64,000 nucleotides of DNA from Enterobacter_D sp963521185 (GTDB lineage: Bacteria > Pseudomonadota > Gammaproteobacteria > Enterobacterales > Enterobacteriaceae): NCBI GenBank assembly GCA_963521185.1, contig CAUQTV010000015.1, positions 15,373-79,372 on the forward strand. Reading direction: 5' to 3'. The position numbers were made by a program, and so were the translations under genes. The notes under the pieces are model-generated. The model had not been told where the DNA came from. It did no database searches and saw only the letters and a program-made list of their open reading frames with translations. Positions 42,377 to 49,533 of this stretch are shown here, piece by piece. Position 1 is the first letter of the stretch; each line of letters opens with the position of its first letter.

Positions 42377-43743
42377 GCCTCGGCTCCTTCTGGGGTCACC
42401 TGTTCAAGGTGGAAATCAAAGCGCAGCGCATCGGTTGCTTTGATCAAATGGTAAATCGAAAACGCATACACTGGCCCGCTCGGAATGTCCGACGGCGAGA
42501 ACGGGAAGGCGAGGTTGCCCGCCGTGGCGATGCGATTTTCGTAGCCATAATGCAGCAGCGTTGAGCGCACCAGCGAGCACACGCTGTTGGCTTCGTCCTG
42601 CGTTGGCGCAACCACATCCAGTACGATCCCCAGCTCATGTCCGGCGTCCTGCATCGGCTCCTGCACGCCCATCACCCCGTTTTTACCGTACAGATGGAAG
42701 GTGATGTGCAGCCGTTCATCGCTCAGATTCAGGTTGCTCGCCACGCTCGCTTTCACTTCTTCGAGAATGGCGTCAATACCGGCGATCATGATGGGATCGC
42801 GCACCCCTGCGATGGTTACGCAGCGATAGCCGACCAGACGCGCACCTTCAAGTTTCAGCGCGTACGGTGTCTCTTCGTGACGCGATCCACTGACGTACAC
42901 TTCGCCATCGTTGACGGCGGTGAACGAACAGTTCTGCAAGTTCAGCACGCCGCCAGGACCCGGCAAAAAGTAGGGATCGGATTTCTCATACAGCGTATGC
43001 GCCGCCGCCGAGGTTTCGGTGAATTTACGCTTCGGATTGAAGGTTTTCAGCGTAAAGCCGCCCTCATCGATAATGCCCATCGCACAGTCTGAACCGGAAC
43101 CCGGCGTAGCGGCGATGGCGGCACATTCGAGGATTTTGCCGCAGTGCAGCGCCAGCCCTTCATCGAAGCCGCGCATGATGGGCAGGGCTGCGAAGCACGC
43201 AGGATCGTACGCTCGCCCGCCAAGCACAACCTGAGCACCTGCTTCAAGCGCGCGCTGGAAAGGCTCGATGCCCATTTGCGCCAAAATCCAGGTGCTGTCG
43301 TCGATGTCCTGATGCGTCAGCGCAGGCACGAAATCCAGGGCGGTGATATCCCCCGCATCCAGCGCTTCGTGCACCACGGCTTTCTCCACATCCGACGGAA
43401 TGGTGGCCAGGCTAAAAGAGAGATTCTCTTCACGAGCGATCTCCAGCACGATCTGACGACACCACTCCAGGTGCGGTGCCGCGCCAGAACCGCCTGCGGT
43501 GCCGATCACCACGGGAATGTTATTTTTCACCCCGGCGACGATCATGTAGCGCAGATCGCGCTTCACGCCCGCCCGGTCGGTGAAAGGTTTTCCCGCGCCG
43601 AGGTAGTGTGGGCCGGGATCGGACGATCCCGCGTCCACGGCGATCAAATCCGGAGATTCTTCCATCGCCTTATTGAAGCTGGCCTCCGGGAAACCGTACC
43701 CGAGAATGGCCGTAGGCGATAAAATTTTAAACGTCTTCGCCAT
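42373..43743 (-). CDS. DUF1446 / AtuA-family protein of unknown function
   Basis: A 456-residue protein of the family named from AtuA of acyclic terpene utilisation. Motifs visible: ILGYGFPEASF, IAVDAGSSDPGPHYLG (about 34-49), GTAGGSGAAPHLEW (about 82-95), VVLGGRAYDPACFA (about 191-204), PGSGSDCAMGIIDEGGF, GSRHEETPYALKLEGA and LHYGYENRIATAGNLAFPFSPSD. The glycine-rich segments suggest nucleotide, CoA or phosphate binding, but no reaction is established. It begins three bases after mal and is coupled to DUF4387. Its place between mal and the transporter suggests a catalytic or cofactor role in the methylaspartate pathway. Confidence 0.88.
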   Translation of the reverse strand: MAKTFKILSPTAILGYGFPEASFNKAMEESPDLIAVDAGSSDPGPHYLGAGKPFTDRAGVKRDLRYMIVAGVKNNIPVVIGTAGGSGAAPHLEWCRQIVLEIAREENLSFSLATIPSDVEKAVVHEALDAGDITALDFVPALTHQDIDDSTWILAQMGIEPFQRALEAGAQVVLGGRAYDPACFAALPIMRGFDEGLALHCGKILECAAIAATPGSGSDCAMGIIDEGGFTLKTFNPKRKFTETSAAAHTLYEKSDPYFLPGPGGVLNLQNCSFTAVNDGEVYVSGSRHEETPYALKLEGARLVGYRCVTIAGVRDPIMIAGIDAILEEVKASVASNLNLSDERLHITFHLYGKNGVMGVQEPMQDAGHELGIVLDVVAPTQDEANSVCSLVRSTLLHYGYENRIATAGNLAFPFSPSDIPSGPVYAFSIYHLIKATDALRFDFHLEQVTPEGAEA

Positions 43744-43746
43744 GGG

Positions 43747-44988
43747 TCAATCCTTTGTCTGCATCAGCGCAATGGTGCGGTGCATTTCGTTGAAGACGAT
43801 GTTCAGACCTTCATCAAAACCCATGCCCGGCTTGATCAGCATGCGCATTGGCCGCGCAGCCATCGCCACGTGCACGCAGGTGCGGGCGCTGATTTCGGTT
43901 TCGTTACAGGTACCGCCCTGGTAGGCTTCCATGCCGCGCTTGTTGCAGTACAGCACGGCGTCAACGATGTTGTGGATGCCGCCCAGATCCGGGGTTTTGA
44001 TCTGCACCATGTGGCAGCTGCCCGCATCGGTGAAGTCAACGATGTCCTGATAGGTGTTACACCATTCGTCGGCGACGATTTTCACGCTGGAGCCAAGATT
44101 CGCCAGCTCGCGCGTAATGGCGGTTAACAGGCGGATCTGATCCGGTTTGTTACCCGCATCAACCGGACCTTCAATGTACAGCGGCAGGCCCTGGGTCTCT
44201 TTTTCAAGGCTGGCGATGTAGTGCGCGCAGCGTTTTGGATCCATGTCGAAGATCAGACCAATGGTGCCGTAAACGTCGATGTGCAGGGTAGGGTGATAGC
44301 GCGGGCTGGTACGCAGCGTCATCACGCGATCCGCCAGCCAGCGCACGTATTCACGCAGTTTTTCACCGTCGTAGCCCAGCTTCTCTTCGACGTTGTTGAT
44401 CAGCGCATGCGGCAGAACGTTGACGCCTTTGAGGATCATTTTGTCGACGGCAATGTAGCGATCATCGCCGCTCTGACCGAATAGCGGGATAGCTTCGGCC
44501 ACGGTTGGTAGCTGCCATTCATCACACACCACTTCGGCTTTCAAACGGCCAGTTGCCAGCGCGGTAGCATCCAGCAGCGCCTGTGACAGGCCGTAGCGCA
44601 CGGCGGTGTGCAGCTGCTTACCGTCAATGTGCAGCGTATCAAAGAAGCGGGCGTTCGGCAGGAATGCACTGACGTCACGGCCTTCCAGCAGCGGTTTAAT
44701 GTGATCGTTTAAGAAAGGAATAAAGTTTGCGGCGAGGAACAGTGGATCGCGGCCACCGGCACCGGAATATTGCACCGCTGCACAGTCACCGACGGCGACA
44801 GAACCGTTCTCCAGCACCAGCTGCACCGAGACACACTCCCCGGCCTGACGCACGGCGGTGAATCCCGGCGTAACCGGATCGCCGGTGTAAATAAAGCCAT
44901 CGTGACCGGCTCCGTCTTTGATCGCCTGCTGATCGTCAAAATAGAATGAGGAATAGCCTGCGGTAAAAAGCGCATGTTTAATTTTCAT
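43747..44988 (-). CDS. mal: Methylaspartate ammonia-lyase
   Basis: A 413-residue enolase-superfamily enzyme eliminating ammonia from L-threo-3-methylaspartate to give mesaconate. It is nearly identical in design to Citrobacter amalonaticus MAL. Catalytic His194 (VLPHALINN) and Lys331 (VQIKTPDLGG) are in place, as are the Mg ligands Asp238 (LHIDVYG), Glu273 (YIEGPVD) and Asp307 (KIVADEWC). ATG 44988 shares a base with the glmE stop (TGATG); a GTG at 44991 is a less likely start. Cytoplasmic dimer by family. Confidence 0.97.
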   Translation of the reverse strand: MKIKHALFTAGYSSFYFDDQQAIKDGAGHDGFIYTGDPVTPGFTAVRQAGECVSVQLVLENGSVAVGDCAAVQYSGAGGRDPLFLAANFIPFLNDHIKPLLEGRDVSAFLPNARFFDTLHIDGKQLHTAVRYGLSQALLDATALATGRLKAEVVCDEWQLPTVAEAIPLFGQSGDDRYIAVDKMILKGVNVLPHALINNVEEKLGYDGEKLREYVRWLADRVMTLRTSPRYHPTLHIDVYGTIGLIFDMDPKRCAHYIASLEKETQGLPLYIEGPVDAGNKPDQIRLLTAITRELANLGSSVKIVADEWCNTYQDIVDFTDAGSCHMVQIKTPDLGGIHNIVDAVLYCNKRGMEAYQGGTCNETEISARTCVHVAMAARPMRMLIKPGMGFDEGLNIVFNEMHRTIALMQTKD

Positions 44989-46433
44989 CACGGTCTTCCT
45001 ATTAATTTGCTGTGGGATACGGCGTTAATGTCATCGACAACCATCTGGAAGGACGGGGTACGGCCTTCGAATTTTGCGCGTTCGGAAACAAAGTCGTGGT
45101 GCAGCGCCAGAATGTCTGCGGGCAGCGGAACCGCGCCTGGCTCAAGAATGCGGATCGCACCGGAGTTGTCGCGCACGGGCATCATCTTGCCGGCGTTGCA
45201 GGCGGCAGGTGCAAACGGCACGTCGAGCACACCGGCTTCGAATGCCAGCACCGTACCGCGTGCCAGATCGCCATTACCCAGTTCGAACACTTTGCTCATC
45301 ACGGCGCGCACTTCGCTTTTGATCAGCTCAACTTCGAGATCCACGGCCTGGCAGGCCGGGAAGGTCTGATCGCGTACCATGTTGAGCATCTGGCGGGAGG
45401 CTTTCAGCCCCTGTGCGTTGGCCGCGGCGGTGGGGATACCGAAGGCTTCGTGCGGACTTTTGGTGATCACTTTTGTCGCGCCCGCGAGGCCGGCGACCGC
45501 AGCACCCCAGGAGATGACCGAGAAGGCTTTGGCTTCATCTTCCGGGAAGCCGCCCATCCACTGGTGGAAAACGGTGCTCAGTTCGTAATCGCCAAAGCCC
45601 TGATCGTTGAAATACTCGTGAGAGAGTTCGCGCAGGGCTTTGATGGCGGCGATATCCTGGGTCAGACAGCCCACCTGGCCGTAACCGACGGTGATGGATT
45701 TCGCGCCCTGTTCCAGCGCCAGCAGACCTTCAATGATGGCTACCGTGTGTGAAACGAACGGCGGGATCAGGGTACCGGTCAGCGGACCAAACGGCTCACG
45801 GTTGATGCGAATACCGTGCTCTTCATACAGGCCAATCATACGGTCGCAGTACTGCCAGTCGCGGATGGATTTCTCCAGCGTGACGCGCTTCGCGTAAGGA
45901 ATGTTGTAGGAGATACCGCCGCCTTCGTAGCTGGTAAAGCCACTGGCGATGGAAATTTCACCGAGCAGACGCGCATCCGGCGTGCCGTGGCGGATCTGCA
46001 TCGGTTTTTCCAGCGCTTCGGTCAGACGACGACAGGCCGCGACGCCGTGGTTCACCACCGGCAGGCCGTTCAGTTTGGAGGTTCCCGCCTCAATCGATTT
46101 CTGAATGCCAACCGCGGCTTCTTCATAACGGTTCAAACGCGTGTAGGCATCAATGGTGGTCGGCAGCAGATCGCACTCTTGCTGGAGGGTTTTCAGCAGT
46201 GCAATGTGCTCATCAAGCAGCGCCACGCCCGCACGAGGCTGGCTTAAGGTGATCCCTTCCTGATCGGCTTTGAGCAGCGCCAGCGCGAAATTTTTACTGG
46301 CAGGTAAAGTCTGCTGGTATTTCACGCCATCTTCAAAATGGGTGACGTCCTTGCCGGTTTGCCAGGTTTCAAGCACCTGGCGTCGTTCGGACATGAAATC
46401 ATCATGGGTTATTTTTTTATTTCTGAGTTCCAT
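44988..46433 (-). CDS. glmE: Glutamate mutase (methylaspartate mutase) epsilon subunit
   Basis: A 481-residue catalytic TIM-barrel subunit of AdoCbl-dependent glutamate mutase (also called MutE), which rearranges L-glutamate to threo-3-methylaspartate. Family landmarks: LSQPRAGVALLDEHIALLKT (about 58-77), NGLPVVNHGVAACRRL (about 121-136), the substrate arginine region QIRHGTPDARLL, FTSYEGGGISYNIPYAK (about 169-185) and TKSPHEAFGIPTAAAN. It pairs with GlmS, which brings the corrinoid. Starts 11 bases after glmL. Confidence 0.96.
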   Translation of the reverse strand: MELRNKKITHDDFMSERRQVLETWQTGKDVTHFEDGVKYQQTLPASKNFALALLKADQEGITLSQPRAGVALLDEHIALLKTLQQECDLLPTTIDAYTRLNRYEEAAVGIQKSIEAGTSKLNGLPVVNHGVAACRRLTEALEKPMQIRHGTPDARLLGEISIASGFTSYEGGGISYNIPYAKRVTLEKSIRDWQYCDRMIGLYEEHGIRINREPFGPLTGTLIPPFVSHTVAIIEGLLALEQGAKSITVGYGQVGCLTQDIAAIKALRELSHEYFNDQGFGDYELSTVFHQWMGGFPEDEAKAFSVISWGAAVAGLAGATKVITKSPHEAFGIPTAAANAQGLKASRQMLNMVRDQTFPACQAVDLEVELIKSEVRAVMSKVFELGNGDLARGTVLAFEAGVLDVPFAPAACNAGKMMPVRDNSGAIRILEPGAVPLPADILALHHDFVSERAKFEGRTPSFQMVVDDINAVSHSKLIGRP

Positions 46434-46444
46434 TCGTTGCTACC

Positions 46445-47839
46445 TTATTTTTGGGTTAAACATTGAATGCTGGTGCGGGCTGCCGCCTGTGGCCAGATGC
46501 GGGCTACGTTGGCGAGCAGAGGAATTAGCCCACGCTCATCACGGTAATAATCAAATTGCGCAGGCAGCAGAATGCGGTTGCCTTTTTCGTTGAGATCGCG
46601 GTACTTCAACCACTGGTGGATATCGAAGTCTGCGGCGCGGGATAACCAGCCGCCGGAACCAATGATCTTGCGCGTGGTGCTGAGATCGCGGCCCATTTGC
46701 AGATCGACATTGCCCACGCAGGTGCACACCGCTTTTTTCGTCCCCGCGTGACGCTCGCTGGCGTAGCCGATACACAGACCGGCCAGTACGGTATCGAACG
46801 CTTTTTCCTGCGTGCTGGTGGGGAGGTAGTCGGGATTCGCCACCAGATGGCGCAGGTAGCGATAGAACGCCTCCTGCTCTGCGGGCTTGTTGGCAAAAAT
46901 AATATCGGTCAGGGCTTTGGTGCTCTCCCCGACGACCATCGCCGAGACGCGCATGCCGAGATCCCCCTCCACCGTGCGCTTGATAAACGGCTCCGACAGG
47001 CCGTGCTGCACCGTATCCGGCGACAGCAGGTTGTGACAGGCGGAGTAAACGTCGGTGGTGGCCCCGCCCATGTCGAACAGCATGAACTCTTTCCACTCGT
47101 CGCCAAGCTGGCTGATATGGTTCACCAGCTCGAACACCGTCCACGGCGTGGGCATCGGGTCTTCCCCGGTTTCCGCGACGATGACGTCAAGACCCTTGCC
47201 TTTGACGATGCGGGAGAGGAACACATCGCAAATGGCCTGGCGTGCGGCAAACGGATTGGGGGAGTCGAGATCCGGTAAAATGTTCTCGACGATGGTCAGA
47301 TCCTTGTGGCCCAGCAGCTGGCGCACCTCATCCTGAATATCGCGGTTACCGGCGTAGATGATGGCGCAATCGACGCTGGACTCAGCCAACAGCTGCGCGT
47401 TGGCGATCCCGTAGCGCGTTTCCCCGCCGTCGGTTCCACCGGTGAACAGCAAAATGTCCGGCGGGGATTGCTCCAGCTCGCGAATGTCTTGCTGATTAAG
47501 TTTGTAAGCGTAGAAGTGCGCGATCTTTGCCCCGGCGGAGTGCGCCGTTACTTTCGCTGATTCCAGCGTAATCGACGGCACCAGGCCCATCGCCGCGACG
47601 GCGAGGCCGCCTTTCGCCGAGGAAGAGTATTTAACGGTCACTTCGCCACTGCGCAGCAACGGTCTGGCGTCGGCGACATTGAGCACCTTGTTTAAACTGT
47701 CAAAAAAGCCTTCCGCCAGATGGTGCGTGGTGGTGGGCGTCAGCGTCTGATTGACCAGCGTTAAGGCGTCGGCATGTTCCAGGTCGAACAGCGCCGCTTT
47801 CGTCCATGTGGAGCCAATATCGACTGAGACCGTTCGCAT
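46445..47839 (-). CDS. glmL: Glutamate mutase accessory protein (GlmL/MutL, ASKHA ATPase)
   Basis: A 464-residue protein with an actin-like ATPase fold. The phosphate-1 loop is VDIGSTWTKAALF (about 6-18), and FTGGTDGGETRYG and FDMGGATTDVYSA (about 252-264) form the nucleotide pocket; VGNVDLQMGRDLSTT lies near the C-terminus. It is encoded between glmS and glmE in glutamate-mutase clusters and is thought to reactivate the mutase or exchange damaged cobalamin. It is not the mismatch-repair MutL, despite the synonym. Its ATG overlaps the glmS stop by one base. Confidence 0.93.
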   Translation of the reverse strand: MRTVSVDIGSTWTKAALFDLEHADALTLVNQTLTPTTTHHLAEGFFDSLNKVLNVADARPLLRSGEVTVKYSSSAKGGLAVAAMGLVPSITLESAKVTAHSAGAKIAHFYAYKLNQQDIRELEQSPPDILLFTGGTDGGETRYGIANAQLLAESSVDCAIIYAGNRDIQDEVRQLLGHKDLTIVENILPDLDSPNPFAARQAICDVFLSRIVKGKGLDVIVAETGEDPMPTPWTVFELVNHISQLGDEWKEFMLFDMGGATTDVYSACHNLLSPDTVQHGLSEPFIKRTVEGDLGMRVSAMVVGESTKALTDIIFANKPAEQEAFYRYLRHLVANPDYLPTSTQEKAFDTVLAGLCIGYASERHAGTKKAVCTCVGNVDLQMGRDLSTTRKIIGSGGWLSRAADFDIHQWLKYRDLNEKGNRILLPAQFDYYRDERGLIPLLANVARIWPQAAARTSIQCLTQK

Positions 47840-48288
47840 CAGATCACCTCTTCGGCCTGAGTCACGGAGGCGGAGTTGGCACCCTGAATATCGCTGGAGA
47901 TGAGCTGGCAGACATCGTCAAGGTCGTGGCTTGGCGCAAAGACACGGTTAAAACCCATCTCTTTAAATTTGGCTTCAATGTCGGCGAAATCGTGTTTACC
48001 CACCACGAGGTTACCGCCAACAAACAACAGAATGTCGCCCACGCCGCGCTCAATGCAGCGCTCGCGCATGCCCAGGCAGTCGATGTCGCCGTGACCATAA
48101 ATTGACGAGACCACAATCGCGTCGGCACCGGTTTCGATGGCGGCATCGATGTACTCATCCTGACTCACCATGACGCCCAGATTGATGACCCGAAAGCCAT
48201 AATTTGAGAACACGCGGTCCAGCACTTTATTTCCGACTGCGTGGCAATCGGCACCAATTACGCCAATAACAAGCGTTGCTTTTTTCAT
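47839..48288 (-). CDS. glmS: Glutamate mutase sigma (cobalamin-binding) subunit
   Basis: A 149-residue B12-binding Rossmann-like subunit. The base-off/His-on motif DxHxxG is DCHAVG (Asp14, His16, Gly19) in VIGVIGADCHAVGNK. VVSSIYGHGDIDCLG (about 59-73) and LFVGGNLVVGKHDF (about 88-101) line the corrinoid nucleotide tail. It should not be confused with glucosamine synthase GlmS. First gene of the methylaspartate operon; 12 residues at the C-terminus (SVTQAEEVI end) are a variable extension. Confidence 0.96.
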   Translation of the reverse strand: MKKATLVIGVIGADCHAVGNKVLDRVFSNYGFRVINLGVMVSQDEYIDAAIETGADAIVVSSIYGHGDIDCLGMRERCIERGVGDILLFVGGNLVVGKHDFADIEAKFKEMGFNRVFAPSHDLDDVCQLISSDIQGANSASVTQAEEVI

Positions 48289-48623
48289 TTGTCATCCTTT
48301 GTAGAGTCGAGGCACAAAAATAATCCTAAAGCCGCCCATAAAACCTATTATTCTGCGAGCGCTGTGCGGCTTTTTAATAGCACTGGAGTGTGTTGTGCGG
48401 GGTGAGTTGAAGCAATTGATCTATTTTCAAAAGCTCATTCATAAACAGGTTGTTTTTGTGTGGTTATTTGTAAAATTGTATTAAATACAGTTGGTTAATT
48501 GATGTTTGTGATGGGCGGTTAACGCGGGGGGAAAATCGGTGCATTATTTTTAGATGGTAATTGTGATCATGCTCTAAAAACAGTTTTTGTTTTATTTATG
48601 TTAAAATTATTAAGAAAAAAAGA
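48289..48623. other. Leader region upstream of glmS
   Basis: 335 AT-rich bases between the mngR stop and glmS, expected to hold the methylaspartate operon promoter. Near the glmS start a possible stem joins AAAGCCGC (48328-48335) and GCGGCTTT (48366-48373) across 30 bases. A GATCAATTGCTTCAA stretch (minus strand) gives only partial FNR-like halves. No cobalamin riboswitch was recognised. mngR transcription runs toward glmS with no clear terminator between. Confidence 0.5.
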
Positions 48624-49343
48624 TTATGTATGGCGACGTTTTGCCACCAGCGTAAATTTATAATCATCGCTTTTAAATGCGTTTCGGCTATATTCAAATA
48701 CCTGACCATTCTTCAGGAAGCCACGGGAGATTTTCTCCAGAATGGGGCGGGCAGGATCGATACCCAACGCGGCGATCGTCTCCTCATTGGGCATAACCGG
48801 CACGATCTCCTGTTCACTGCGATCGATAACCATCTTTTTGATCTGCTCAATAAAGTGATATTTGGAATTTTCCATCACTTGCCAGGTGAGATCGGGAAAC
48901 AGCGCCAGCGGCATCCAGGTTTCTTCTAACGTAACGGGCTTGTGCTGGATAAACCGCACGCGCTTCACGTGCCAGGCTTTCTCGCCCGCTGCCAGTTCCA
49001 GCTGCGCGGCGAGCGCATCGTCGGCATTGATCACCTCAAAAATCTGCACCTCGCTGTGGGTTTCCACCTGACGATCGGCCAGCTTTTCATAAAAGCTGGT
49101 GAGCTGGTAAATATCATAATTTACGCGCTCTGCTTTCACATAGGTGCCGCTACCCTGAATGCTTTCCACGATCGCTTGCTCAGTGAGCTGCTTCAACGCC
49201 TGGCGCACCGTCACGCGGCTGACGCCAAACCGGGCCTGAAGCGCAGATTCCGTAGGTAACGCATCGCCAGGCTTAAGCTCACCCTGTTGGATCTGCTCGA
49301 TCAGGGCATCGGCAATCTGCCGGTACATGGGCTTTTTACTCAT
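48624..49343 (-). CDS. mngR: MngR, GntR/HutC-family repressor of mannosylglycerate genes
   Basis: A 239-residue regulator (FarR in older literature). The GntR winged helix (about 5-72) has MYRQIADALIEQIQQGELKP and FGVSRVTVRQALKQL. The UTRA effector domain follows (about 90-235) with VNYDIYQLTSF, LEETWMPLALFPDLTWQVME and the terminal EYSRNAFKSDDYKFTL. Start 49343 gives the family N-terminus MSKKPMYRQI; the frame is open to 49499. Divergent from mngA. 2-O-alpha-mannosyl-D-glycerate or a derivative is the expected inducer. Confidence 0.94.
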   Translation of the reverse strand: MSKKPMYRQIADALIEQIQQGELKPGDALPTESALQARFGVSRVTVRQALKQLTEQAIVESIQGSGTYVKAERVNYDIYQLTSFYEKLADRQVETHSEVQIFEVINADDALAAQLELAAGEKAWHVKRVRFIQHKPVTLEETWMPLALFPDLTWQVMENSKYHFIEQIKKMVIDRSEQEIVPVMPNEETIAALGIDPARPILEKISRGFLKNGQVFEYSRNAFKSDDYKFTLVAKRRHT

Positions 49344-49402
49344 CACTTTCCCGGTGGTATCAAACGAATTTAAGGGATTATGCCTGCCGTCCGCTAAATG
49401 TA

Positions 49403-49464
49403 AACAATACAAATATAATACAAATATTTCGCTAAAGTGAAATTGATCACATACCTGTATTGTT
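49403..49464. promoter_or_regulatory. MngR operator candidates and CRP site in the mngR/mngA spacer
   Basis: AACAATAC at 49403-49410 and GTATTGTT at 49457-49464 are exact inverted repeats. AATACAAATA is partly repeated in tandem at 49406-49425. Between them AGTGA-AATTGA-TCACA (49436-49451) fits the CRP consensus TGTGA-N6-TCACA at nine of ten positions. This suggests catabolite activation of mngAB with MngR repression. Sites are seen; protein binding is inferred. Confidence 0.65.
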
Positions 49465-49533
49465 ATCTTCTGCACAATGCGCGCTATTCCCGTCATCAAA
49501 ACGATGGCGAATTGCGAACACAGTGAGGATGTG

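Noticed and set aside
46445..47839. Calling mutL as DNA mismatch repair MutL
   Set aside because: The protein has an ASKHA ATPase fold and sits between the glutamate-mutase subunits; it is the unrelated GlmL/MutL accessory protein.
47839..48288. Calling glmS as glucosamine-6-phosphate synthase
   Set aside because: The product is a 149-residue cobalamin-binding protein with DxHxxG, not the 600-residue amidotransferase.
48408..48428. FNR-like sequence TTGAT...TTTTCAA ahead of glmS
   Set aside because: Spacing and second half-site do not fit the consensus; too weak to call, though anaerobic control would make sense.
48500..48570. CRP-like TGTGA half-sites upstream of glmS
   Set aside because: Only isolated half-sites; the partner half is missing at N6 spacing.
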